A stretch of DNA of 64,000 nt, taken from Trematomus loennbergii. Its lineage: Eukaryota > Chordata > Actinopteri > Perciformes > Nototheniidae. Below are positions 1 to 10,290 of this stretch, piece by piece (position 1 is the stretch's first letter; every line of letters starts with the position of its first letter). Under the pieces are notes generated by a model. That model saw only the letters and a list, made by a program, of their open reading frames with translations. It made no database searches and was not told the DNA's origin. The DNA lies in NCBI GenBank assembly GCA_012861695.1, contig JAAOOA010000334.1, positions 1 through 64,000 of the forward strand. Direction: 5' to 3'. The translations under genes and the position numbers were made by a program.

Positions 1-181
1 CCAGTTGAATCATAATTGCTTACTTTGCATAGCGTCACCAGCTTAACAACCTCCACTTGCAAGAACCTGTTCAAGGGCAGGAGTGAACTCTCCAAGTACA
101 GTCCAAACTCCATATTTAGGTCTGTTCGGGGACTTGAACCAGCAACCCTACGGTCCAAGTCCCTATTAACTGAGCCACGGA
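1..181 (-). repeat. tRNA-derived SINE head and body, truncated
   Basis: Read on the minus strand, 181 down to about 119 looks like a Pol III tRNA-type promoter: an A-box-like TGGCTCAGTTAATAGG and a B-box GGTTCAAGTCC, followed by a body typical of fish SINEs. The acceptor stem has mismatches and no intact cloverleaf forms, so it is a SINE and not a tRNA gene. The same head recurs at about 16776-16850, again upstream of a FAM111 exon 1, so it was carried in the duplicated unit. Confidence 0.6.
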
Positions 182-299
182 CTTTAGAGATGCATAGGGA
201 TGAAAGGGGCAGATAGAGGACATGACTTACTAGGCAGCGGTTTAAGCATGTCCTTCTTTCTTTACATGTGACCTGCTGTCAAAAATTCACATATACTTT

Positions 300-426
300 T
301 ATTTCGTTGTTGTCGAGAACTAAAACTTATTAAATATATTTCCGTGTTGTAGGCGGTCGACTGTTCGTCTCTTTGCGCTCTACCTGGCAACGCCCGACAC
401 AGAGAGAGGAGCCGCTGAACGGCTTG
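300..426 (+). other. FAM111-like copy A, candidate 5' non-coding exon 1
   Basis: A conserved block ends in GGCTTG|GTAAGT, a strong splice donor at 427. The block recurs almost unchanged at about 16967-17092, at the same place relative to FAM111 exon 2, which argues for a transcribed first exon with its promoter. There is no useful reading frame and the ATG lies in exon 2, so this exon would be 5' UTR. The transcription start is not visible; the exon's left edge is a guess. Confidence 0.5.
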
Positions 427-610
427 GTAAGTTTCTGCAATCGTTCTGGAACCTTCAGTTCTTCTGGGAAAACGCTCATTTCTATTTCAAAGATTCAAAG
501 GCTGAGATATGGCAGGTAACTTCTTAGTCCCAGGCTCCTCCAACATACACATAAATATATACAAGACCAGAGGTGGGAAGTAGTGGGAGTACAATACTTT
601 GTTACTGTAC

Positions 611-1363
611 TTAAAGGTGGGGTAGGTAAGTTTTGGAGAAACCGGCTCGAGTGCGCTAGAATTTGAAAATACATAACCGGAAAAATCTGCCACTTCCTTA
701 CAGAGCCCCTCCTCCAACACACACGAACGTGCACATGACCAATGAGGGCACGAGATAAGTTTGTGCACAGATGGAAGGCTGACAGGCAGGTAGGCCATCC
801 AGTTATTTTAGCCGGGCCGGCTCAGATGATTGGTCGTGCTTTTTACAGTATTACGACTTCCACAGATGACATTTCTTTATGGATTTTTGTCAAAGCACTT
901 AAAGGTGGGGTAGGTAAGTTTGAGAACCGGCTCGAGATACACTTTTTGTTATATTCCATGGATGCTCTTAACATCCGATAGCAATGAATATCTGAAGTGG
1001 CTTTGACAAAAAATCCATACATTTCATCTGTGGAAGCCGGTACTGTAAAAGCATTTTAGCCGGCCGGCTAAAATAACTGGATGGCCTACCTGCCTGTCAC
1101 CTTCCATCTGTGCACAAACTTCTCGTGCCCTCATTGGTCATGTGCGCATTCTTGTGTGTTGGAGGAGGGGCTCTGTAAGGAAGTGGGAGATTTTCTCCGG
1201 TTGTGTATTTTCAAATTCTAGCGATCTCGAGCCGGTTTCTCCAAAATTACCTACCCACCTTTAAGATATTCATTGCTATCGGGATGTTAAGAGCATTCCA
1301 TGGAATATAACAAAAAGTGTATCTTGAGCCGTTTTCTCTCAAACTTACCTACCCCACCTTTAA
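611..1363. mobile_element. Nested TTAA-flanked (piggyBac-type) MITEs, one inside another
   Basis: The terminal repeat TTAAAGGTGGGGTAGGTAAG occurs at 611 and 899, and its reverse complement (one with a base missing) ends at 1264 and 1363. So one element (899-1264) sits inside a second copy in a different arrangement. A simple single copy is at 25694-26079. TTAA at the outer ends is the piggyBac target. The interior is palindromic and non-coding. Confidence 0.75.
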
Positions 1364-1424
1364 GTACATGTTTCTGGTATCAGTACTCCACTACTTATTT
1401 TTCTGATGACTTTTTACTTTGTAC

Positions 1425-1810
1425 TTCTTACATTTTGAACCCAAATACCTGTACTTTTCTACTTCTTACATGTTGAACACAAATACCTGTACTTTCTACT
1501 TCTTACATGTTGAACCCAAATACCTGTACTTTCTACTTCTTACATGTTGAACACAAATACCTGTACTTTCTACTTCTTACATTTTGAAAACAAATACCTG
1601 TACTTTCTACTTCTTACATGTTGAACACAAATACCTGAACTTTCTACTTCTTACATGTTGAACACAATACCTTTACTTTCTACTTCTTACTTTTGAAAAC
1701 AAATACCTGTACTTTCTACTTCTTACATGTTGACACAAATACCTGAACTTTCTACTTCTTACATGTTGAACACAAATACCTGTACTTTCTACTTCTTACA
1801 TTTCCCAAAC
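1425..1810. repeat. 37-bp minisatellite, about 10 copies
   Basis: Head-to-tail units contain CTTACATGTTGAACACAAAT followed by ACCTGTACTTTCTACTT. Several units carry small substitutions or 1-nt gaps. The array lies inside the hAT element at 568-2223 and grew from its internal sequence. Confidence 0.85.
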
Positions 1811-2789
1811 AGGCTGGTTCCTTTAGTTTGAATGTGTGTTTGGTGGCGTGATCATTATTATTTAGAGTCATTGCGTGCCTATTGATTGAACACGATCCGT
1901 GTATCCATCATTTCCTGGTCTTCTCTAAAGAAGAGGGACCAATGAAAACGTTGACATGTTGCCGTTGTTCAGCATGGAAACATTCATTAGCTAACATGAC
2001 ATTATTGTTCTATTAATATAAAGGGAGGTCAGGTACTCTTTAAAACAGCTGCTAGTTATGGTACTTTTTACTGAAGGACATTTCAAAGCCCTCTTTACTT
2101 TCACTTGAGTAAAGAAGTTTAGTCAATCTTCTACTTTCACCAGAGTATTTTTAAACACGAGTATCTGTACTTCTACTTGAGTAAAGGATGTGGTTTATTT
2201 CTTTATTACTTTTGCCATCTCTGTACAAGACATAAACAATAAAACAATAAAAAATAGTGCAAGTAGTACATTTGTCCTGAAGTGAGTACACAATCTATTG
2301 CATTATAACCAATTCAGTTTTAGGAGACATAGAATAAAAATTATAAATGCAATATTTAATAATATAATGCTTATAAGAGCATCACTTTTATATAACTTGA
2401 GTTATATAGTTATTATAGTTGTTATTTTTATTTCACTTTTATATTTCATGTTGTATATTTAACCTCATTCATTTCACCTTATTTATTAAACCTTATTTTT
2501 CATCTTGTTCATTTATTAATTCATAGATCCTTCATTAATGTATTCATTTATTTATTTAGCAGAACTGCTCCTCATCCAGAGCACGGTCTGCAGAAGGTGA
2601 CCAACATGGAGGATGCTGCAGGATCTGAGGTGAGAGTTAAGGCATCCTGCGCCTCAGGAGAGTTAGTTCCTCGTTAGCTGAAAAGAGTGACCAGAGCTCT
2701 CAGGAGACCACCAGTTCACTGCAGACTGCTGGTCTGTAGATGCTGATCAGTGACAGCTTCACCCGAGTGTCCAAAACATACGGCCTCAG

Positions 2790-3872
2790 AGGCCTGTACT
2801 ACGAAGCCGGATTTTTCTAACCTGGATATGTTTGAGTTGCCGGTTGGCCCAATCCAAAACATACGCGCTCTGGCTAAACTGTACTACGACGCTGGTTATC
2901 AATTGGATCGCTCAAGCCAGCCATGCCCTATCTAGTTAGGTGCGCGTCACATGAAAGGGGGTATTTGGAGCATTCGACCAATCACAAACATGGACAAGCG
3001 TACTGACAGCGCAGGGTCATACTTCCTGAATGAAAAGTGAACTTTAATATTAGTCAAATATGAAGAAGTTAAACTTTAAACATCCATGACTTAAACACTT
3101 TATCCAGGATCAAAGCCACATAGCTGCAGCTGCAAGGTGAATACAGCTGGTAAAAGAAAAAGTGTTTGAATGCGTACATCAACAGGTTTATGATATCACT
3201 GCCCCGTCCAAGACACGAGTGGATCTGACTTTAATTACATTTGACTCGAGTGTTTCGTCAACTTAATGTGTTGCTTAAAATAATACTTCTGCATACAGTA
3301 TGTGACACTGTGAGTGTTGCACGGCCAGATACGGCTCAGCTGACTCAGATAAGGAATTTATGATACATTATGATGTGATATGATATGAATGATAATGGGA
3401 CACATCGACGTCTGCACTCACAGTGCCGCGGACTGTACTTAATGTTACTCTGATCCGGTTTACTTATGTCGTGGCAGATATTTAAGTAAGCTTTCTTAAC
3501 GCTAATATTATAATAGTTTGATTGCTCTGAAGATGGGAGGGGATATTCTATTAATGTTCACGTTCACACAGTCAGTTGATTTTTGCCTACCGTCTTTCCT
3601 GCAACGGCAGTTTTTCTGTATGTCCTCTATCCTGTAATTGACTTGATCACTTTAAACTCTGCACACGGAGCTCTGATTGGTCAGCAGGCGGCTTTCACTG
3701 AGTTGATCTCTTAGCCTGCCACCTAACCTCCTCCCGAGGAGGTTAGCCGCTCAGCATAAGTTACCATGGAGATCTAGCCCGCTAAAAAGAGAACCAGCGT
3801 CGTAGACCGGAAAGCCCGAGTTTTCCCTGAAGTCAGCCGGCTAAGCAAAAATCCGGCTTCGTAGTACGGCCT
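2790..3872. mobile_element. 1.08-kb inverted-repeat DNA transposon in FAM111-A intron
   Basis: Ends AGGCCTGTACTACGAAGCC and (reverse complement) AGGCCGTACTACGAAGCC form terminal repeats of about 25 bp. They are flanked by CAG at 2787-2789 and 3873-3875, interrupting a sequence that is continuous in copies B and C. A second, weaker inverted pair lies inside (CTGTACTACGACGCTGGTT near 2879; its complement near 3792). No transposase. Superfamily uncertain; the 3-bp duplication would fit PIF/Harbinger, though the target is not TWA. Confidence 0.75.
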
Positions 3873-4309
3873 CAGGTCCGATGTTACGATAACAAATCGA
3901 TTTAGGACTTTCTTCTAGGGTGCTAGCTTCAAAAACGATTTGGGGTCCAACTGTCTTTTTTATGAAATGACAAAAGACCATTTGTATACAATATTTCTCA
4001 CCACATGTTACCGTGAACTCTTAAATATGTTTTTCTCACATGCCTTAATGGTAAACAAAGAATCACAAACACGGGAAAATGATTGATGATTAAGTACATT
4101 TTGGCTGCATTTTAACAACAGACTAAATGAACATATTTGTTAACTTACACCAAAACTTGTGCAGGGTGTCCGTCTTTTCACTGAATTGTCGTCTTGAAAA
4201 GGGTACTCACAACAATTCCGCAACAACTTCATCTTCACCTGTTGCACTTGCCATTTCAACGTTAAAAACGATAAAACGGCATGAATTGCTTCGTCGCATT
4301 TATCTAGAT

Positions 4310-4986
4310 CAGGGATGGCAAATGGCGGCCGGGGGCCGCATGCGGCCCCCACCTCCTCTTTTTGCGGCCTCAGATTAATTTATAAACAACGTAATTAATT
4401 AAAAAATATATATTTTGAATTTTTTACTTGTAGTACTGATACCGTCCACTAGACTCCTAGTTACGTTGCGAGCTGCGTACATGATTTCAAATACCGGCGC
4501 TGAGGAACAGCAGAGTGCGGTTGACAGGTGTTTTGTTGACATTCCCCTTATTGTGGAATAAGGGGAATGCAGAGACAGGCTACAAGTGTCTTAGGTTCAA
4601 GTTAGATAACTAATGTCTGGGTTAGTGTTCATGACTTCATGTTTAGGTCATCTCAATGGTTAATCTCAATGCACACACATTTTCCGTGCTTTCCAATAGT
4701 TTAAAATAGTTTTATTCCACTGTTAAATAACCTGTTCAATACAAACATGCCACTTGTAAAATTAAATAATATTTCTGTGAACTGATATTTTGTTTTAGTG
4801 AGCGTATTAGAGGATGTTCCCGAAAGATTGTAAAATGTCAATGAAGATGTCAGACTTAGTATATTTGTTAATAATAACATACAATATATGGAATTTGTGT
4901 GTGTGTGTTCCAAGTGAATCTGCGGCCCCCTGGTGGCCAGTACATCAATTATGTGGCCCCCACCACCATAAAGTTACCCATCCCTG
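4310..4986. mobile_element. hAT-type MITE, 677 bp, 8-bp target duplication
   Basis: Ends CAGGGATGGCAAA and (reverse complement) CAGGGATGGGTAAC are flanked by the exact duplication ATCTAGAT at 4302-4309 and 4987-4994. Just inside both ends are G/C-rich palindromic tracts (GGCCGC and GGCCCCC). It is non-coding and sits inside an older insertion in the FAM111-A intron. Confidence 0.9.
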
Positions 4987-5008
4987 ATCTAGATCCTCTG
5001 TCTCGAGA

Positions 5009-5451
5009 CAGTGAACTACCGGGCCTTCTAGAATACCCTGGAACCGAGGGAAACTCTGAAAGAATACGCCCATTGGCTACAAATCAATATATGATTGGTT
5101 GATCAAACTGTCAGTCCAAAGGTATGCTCTCATTCAGTGTGAGGGCCAGGGCATTCTATCAAGGATATAGAATACCTTGGTTGAAGGATATTCTACCCGA
5201 GACCCAGAACAAGATCTGATTGGTTGCTTTCTTTTCTAACACAAAACCACTGAAATGCGTCGTGCATGGTCCGAGAAGGACAAAAAATCAACGTAACACT
5301 TTAATATTACAGATCAACAACACAGATACCATTCCTCATGTATTCATTTTATTACATTTTATTTATATAATTAAATCATTTTTTGTTTGTTTTATCTGAG
5401 TGTTCCAGGGTATTCTCTGAATACCTTGAAGGCCCTGACGGTTCGCCACTG
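5009..5451. mobile_element. Fold-back repeat with imperfect inverted ends
   Basis: The left end CAGTGAACTACCGGGCC resembles the reverse complement of the right end (CAGTGGCGAACCGTCAGGGCC, part). The sequence is an insertion relative to copies B and C, which read straight from the exon 3 upstream intron into AAATAAGTAATAATAAAAC. The real left border may be as far left as about 4164, with the hAT MITE at 4310-4986 nested inside. Class unknown. Confidence 0.5.
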
Positions 5452-8072
5452 TAAATAAGTAGTAATAAAACTCCTTTAAGGTCAAATCTGTTCACACATG
5501 GATTTGATGAGTGAAGTCCATTAACAACAATACATCTGAATCTTTTTTCTCATTTTGCAGACTGGTCCATGTGCAAAGAGAAAAAAAGGAGAACAATGCT
5601 GATCCCACTGTGAGTAAACTGATACACTAAACACACAGAAATCCTGCATTTTTATTTTTTATTTTTAAGTGACCAGAGCTCTCAGGAGACCACCAGTTCA
5701 CTGCAGACTGCTGGGTCTGTAGATGCTGATCAGTGACAGCTTCACCCGAGTGTCCAAAACATACGGCCTCAGGTCCGATGTTACGATAACAATCGATGTA
5801 GGACCTTCTTCTAGGGTGCTAGCTTCAAAACTATTTGGGGTCCAACTCTCTTTTTTATGAAATGGCAAAAGTCCATTTGTATAAATTATTTCTCACCACA
5901 TGTTCCGTGAACTCTTAAATATGTTTTTCTCACATGCCTCTATGGTAAACAAAGAATCTAAAAAAGGGAAAATGATTGATGATTGAAGTGCATTCTGGCT
6001 GCATTTTAACAACAGAAAACTAAATGAAAATATTTGATAACTTACACAAAAACTTGTGCAGGGTAATTGTCATAAATAAGTAATAATAAAACTCCTTTAA
6101 GGTCAAATCTGTTCACACATGGATTTGATGAGGGAAGTCCATTATTGTAACAACAATACATCTGAATCTTTTTTCTCATGTTGCAGACTGGTCCAGTAAC
6201 AAGGAGAATGAAGAAGGAGAAGGATGCTGTTCCCCTGTGAGTAAACTGTGATACACTGCACATACAAACATTCTGTATTTTAATTTAATCAACAAGTAGA
6301 TGCTACTTTCATTTTCTAACTCTGGTTTTCCTGCAGGCCGGACATTTACATCGCTTCAGTGTGAAATTCAGTCGTTCTGACCCCAAGGAATACACTATAG
6401 ACTGTGTTCAACCTGGAACAGTGCTGCGGGCGATAAAAACATGTAACAAATATAATGAGAAGTTTCCAGATGAAAACCCTGTGATTCAGCTGGGTGAAAA
6501 GGATAGGAATATGCTATCGCAACACATTTCCCTTGTACTTGTATCAGGGAAGATGAATGTCTGATCTTATCGCATGAAAGAGAAAAGATTGAAGAGACCA
6601 AAGTCCAACATTACAAACCAATACAGTCAAAGGACATGTATTCTCTCTTCTCTATTGATACAGAGGGAGGAGAAAACACCTTAACAAAGCCGTTTATCAG
6701 AAGCAAGGCTTTCAGTAGGTTCAAGTATCTGTGTGTGTATGGGAGAAGGGTAAGAAGATGACAGTGAAGGACGCTCTGGAAAGAGACGGACGCTTCATTG
6801 ACGATCTTGGCAACTTCACTCTGTCTGACAACACAGACCCAAATAAAATAACCGAATGTACCCAACCTGTTGATAACCTGGATGGAAAAGAATTCAAGTT
6901 GCGTAACGAAAAAGTAAAGCAGACAAGACCAGGTATCCCAAAAACAATGGGAAAAAGTCAATTAAGTGTCATAGGTTTAGATGAAGATCGTGTCAGAGCA
7001 GAGAATGAATCCGAGGAAAAGAGTGGTCAGAGTGGCAGCAGTGTCGACGTTGAAGAAATTTATGAATTACTGCAGAAGCAGTATGCAGATCTGAAGGAAC
7101 TGATGATGAGGAGATTCCCAGGTGATTCTTACCAGAAGGCACTGGACCTGAGGAGGAGAGACTTTGGAAAGATCCAACAGTCGTTCAGCGACGTTCACAG
7201 AGTCAGAAAGCTGATAACACTGGGAGATCAGTTTGTTTGATTGTGACTCCATTTCAGACAGGAACAGGTTTGTGTTGTTTGACAACTACATCTTGACTAA
7301 CGCACACCTGTTTAAACAATGTGTTGGAAAAGGAAACAAAAAACTGAAGGATGATATAAAGGTGGAGGTTCTCTTTAACTTTGAAGAACAGCACAAAATT
7401 ACCACTACTTTCAGCTGGCTCACCGTAACATCCTCTACTGTCATGATGACCTTGATTATGCCATACTTCAGCTTCAGCCTGTCGGCAAAAAACAACCCAG
7501 AAAAAGATCAAGCGACAAAAGAGATAGTGCCACCAGGGCTCCTGGAGAGGTTTGGTCCAAAGCCTGAGAGTGGTGAAGCCTGTCTCATTGGTCACCCAGA
7601 AGGAGAAGTGAAAAAACTGGATCCAACATCTGTCATTGAGATAGAAAACAGGGTGAAGGCTGTTGAGGAGCAATTAGAGCCATACAAAGACACTTTATTC
7701 ACTCTCTACTCAATCTGTAACCTTATCAAAAATCAAGGCATTGAAAATATATTGGTAGGTGGAAACAAAGCAGAGAAAAGAACAACCTACAACACCTTCA
7801 TGTATCACGGTTCGTCTGGATCCCCAGTGTTTGATGCTCAGTGCAAAGTTTTTGGTTTGCACACCTCAGGATATGGTTACATTCCTGAAACATCCAAGAG
7901 TGTGATCGAGTGTGCCCAACCTCTGCTAACTATCTTTGCACACTTTGTGAGTAAACTGAGGGAGCCTGGGAATGAGGAGCTGTTGCAGAGAGTTGAGGAA
8001 GTAGCAAAGAGAAACTCAGACCTAAAAATGATACTCAACCCTGACACTAATGACTCAATGGTGACTGATTAG

Positions 8073-8890
8073 AAAGATTAGATAATCAGGGGCTAAACAC
8101 AAAAGGCTGGACAGTTTATATTCCCATGCATCATCATACTTAGGATCTGTTTTCTAGTGTGTGCATCCTGTTTTATATTGACTTCTCAGATAAGTTGTAA
8201 CTCATTCACTACAACTACATTATATTAATCATCAATAGTAACTTTTTCTTCTATTATAGTCTGATACATACATGCATATGGCTTATCTTATAGACTGGTA
8301 CAGGGATGTTTCTGTGTTGGACCCTGAAGGCAGCATCTCACTGATCCAATGGGATTTTGTGTCAAACAAACGTTTATGATGCTTACACGTTTTGTTCAGC
8401 AGGATAATATCCACATATTAACACCACTTTATGATTTCTGAAGTAAAAAGATAATCTTAGGCTCACAGGCACGTCACAACCGCTAAGCTAAAGGTGGCTA
8501 ATGTTGGGCGTGATGACGTTTAGTCGTCTCATTTAGACACTTGTTAGCAACCTTCGTTTTGAAATTCAGGGTAACGACCAAAAACACATTCAGAAACCAA
8601 TGACTTCCAGACCAGGGGACAGGAAGTGGTAAAATGCTGACTCATATCTTGATTTTAAGACTCATTGCTGCACCAGTCTTACCTTTTTCTATATTCACAT
8701 TTCTTTGTAAGCATTACTTTTTTCATTTTATCATAGTTTTTTAAACCGTTCTATATTTGCACTTATGTTACAGTCTCCTTATTTTACTGTGTTTATGTAT
8801 GCACCATTGTAAACCAATTCCTTGTATGTGTTAACCTAATTTGCAATAAACCAAATTCAGATTTTGATTGTACCGCATACTCACCTGCCC
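8073..8890 (+). other. FAM111-A 3' flank, first copy, no gene
   Basis: After the stop the sequence matches the 3' flanks of copies B and C as far as about 8190, then diverges. From about 8640 it again resembles the distal 3' UTR of copies B/C, including a polyadenylation signal (GCAATAAACC at about 8840). The same UTR occurs again at 9806-10060, so the tail of copy A is partly duplicated. Nothing coding is seen. Confidence 0.55.
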
Positions 8891-8983
8891 AGTGCAAGGT
8901 TTTTGGTTTGCACTCCTCAGGATATGTTCACGGTTTTCCAAAGTCCACTAAGAGTGTGATAGAGTGTGCCCAACCTCTGCTCC
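8891..8983 (+). pseudogene. FAM111-like exon 4 fragment
   Basis: A stretch of about 31 codons matches the region just after the catalytic serine in copies A and C (AQCKVFGLHSSGY ... VIECAQPLL). It starts abruptly after a duplicated 3' UTR and ends at CCCCGGGAAG, where an unrelated interspersed repeat begins. It is a fourth, heavily truncated paralogue. It reads closer to copy C (HSSGY, GFPKS) than to the neighbouring copy A (HTSGY, IPETS). Confidence 0.8.
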
Positions 8984-9803
8984 CCCGGGAAGATTTTTTT
9001 TTAAATATTGAAGTTAAATGCATCAATCTGGTGCACTTTGAGAGCAACATGGAGATATCTATGGATACCTCTCTCAACACCCATATGAAGCAGAACTGTA
9101 AACAGATGATCTTTTTCTTTATGGATATTTTACTAATCACTCCCCTTTTAAACTCTATTCTTGTTTTACTGCCATATAGTATTTCATAACTGTTTTTCCT
9201 TTATTCTCTTATTTTTTTTATAACTATAATGATCATATGAAGGTGTGCCGCGGAAATAATCTTTTGAATAATTTGTGACCAAACCGTTTGAGACCCACTG
9301 AGATAACTTAGACTAAAGTTAAGTATCTAAACACTCAGAGAGTCCTTTAGCTCACCTGAGTCTCAGTCTGAGAGGAGAGGACTCTCCTCCAGCTTCTTGT
9401 GGAACAAACAGCTCCTAATGTCCGTTAGTGCAGCTAGCTAACCAGATGCTAACAACACGGTCCATGCTGGCACGGTCTCCCTCTCTCCCTCTCTCTCTCC
9501 CTCCCTCTCCCTCTCTCCCTCTCTATCACACTAAATGCGCTATTGCCACACACACACAGAGCCGAGCTTGAATGACACAAGCACACATTATTTCCATGCA
9601 ACTCTCTGATTGGTCTGGTGTCATGCCTCTGTTGCATTCACTGAACACGGAAATTACAGTGCTGCCGTCCTCTCTTGTGTCATGATGAGGTTCACGTACG
9701 TAAAGCACGGTTAATGTATTATATTATTGAGGGAGAATTGTCCGGGGCTACAGAAAAAACATTCGGGGCTAAAGCCCCGGATGCCCAGGCCAGGCGACGC
9801 CAC
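8984..9803. repeat. Interspersed repeat, hAT-like end, also at 31513-32260
   Basis: From CCCGGGAAGA the sequence is closely similar to 31513 onwards for several hundred bases (shared GTGACCAAACCGTTTGAGAC, then GTTAGC-rich and CTCTCC-rich stretches). It ends at GGCGACGCCACTGGTG, whose reverse complement starts CACCAGTGGCGTCGCC like a hAT terminus. It contains a CTCTCC simple repeat at about 9477-9525. No transposase frame is seen. Confidence 0.5.
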
Positions 9804-9805
9804 TG

Positions 9806-10290
9806 GTGTGCATCCTGTTTTATATTGACTTCTCTGTTAGTCTGTAACAGCCAATTGTACTTATTTCTATATACACATGTCTTGTGAGCATTACTCTTTT
9901 ATTTTATCATAGTTTTTTTTTTTTCATTATCTACATTTGTTCTTTTTTTTACAATGTCCTTACTTCACTGTGTTCATGTATGCACCATTGTACACCAAAT
10001 TAACCTAATTGGCAATAAACCAAATTCTGATGTTGATTGTACTGCATACTCACGGTTTGTGGATTATATGAATGTATTTTTTATAATTTCTTTGAGGCAG
10101 TGAACGGAATGCCATATTTTTGTTATATTGTTGATATATTTTCTTTTGTAACATGTATTGGAAGCTCCTTAAGTGTGAGCTGATATTTGTTTTTATTTCA
10201 ATGTCATATATTTCTCCCGTGGTAAATGTTTTTATTCTGTCCTGGCCTTCCCTACCGATATTTTCTGTTTGTGTTTTATTAAAAGTTGAT
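9806..10290 (+). other. FAM111-A distal 3' UTR and flank, second copy
   Basis: Matches the B and C flanks starting at GTGCATCCTGTTTTATATTG, including AATAAA in GGCAATAAACC (about 10010) and the run up to GTTGATCT, where a hAT element begins. This copy is the empty site for the palindromic TA-flanked MITE that B and C carry (here GCACCATTGTACACC is uninterrupted at about 9984). Confidence 0.7.

Larger units (their letters stand above)
568..2223. mobile_element. Non-autonomous hAT element with 8-bp target duplication
   Basis: The ends CAGAGGTGGGAAGTAG and (reverse complement) CAGAGATGGCAAAAG form short terminal inverted repeats. They are flanked by the exact 8-bp duplication TACAAGAC at 560-567 and 2224-2231, the hAT signature. 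Paralogue B has an empty site at about 17225. Inside are nested TTAA-type elements (611-1363) and a 37-bp minisatellite (1425-1810). No transposase is encoded. Confidence 0.85.
2563..8072 (+). pseudogene. fam111a-like: FAM111-like protease, copy A (broken, partly duplicated exons)
   Basis: FAM111 proteins are nuclear trypsin-like serine proteases with N-terminal ubiquitin-like domains; the mammalian members act at replication forks and restrict some DNA viruses. Visible here: exon 2 (2563-2629, ATG at 2606, reading MEDAAGSE, donor GTGAGA); exon 3 present twice (5561-5609 and 6187-6236), with neither copy the 51 nt seen in copies B and C; and exon 4 (6337-8072). Exon 4 keeps UBL-like blocks (EYTIDCVQPGTVL; DGRFIDDLGNFTLSD), the catalytic-His motif TNAHLF and the catalytic-Ser motif GSSGSPVFD. 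The frame changes near 6510, 6745 and 7230. A compensating pair of indels at about 7395-7475 replaces the catalytic-Asp block (DLDYAIL in copy C) with unrelated residues. Introns 2-3 hold at least three transposons. Either a pseudogene or, in part, assembly indels. Confidence 0.8.

Noticed and set aside
119..181. Possible tRNA gene on the minus strand
   Set aside because: A and B boxes are present, but the acceptor stem mismatches and the sequence runs into a SINE body; the same block recurs at 16776-16850.
7254..7673. 139-codon minus-strand frame opposite FAM111 copy A (and similar at 58310-58762)
   Set aside because: Antisense shadow of the protease exon; conserved between copies only because the sense strand is.
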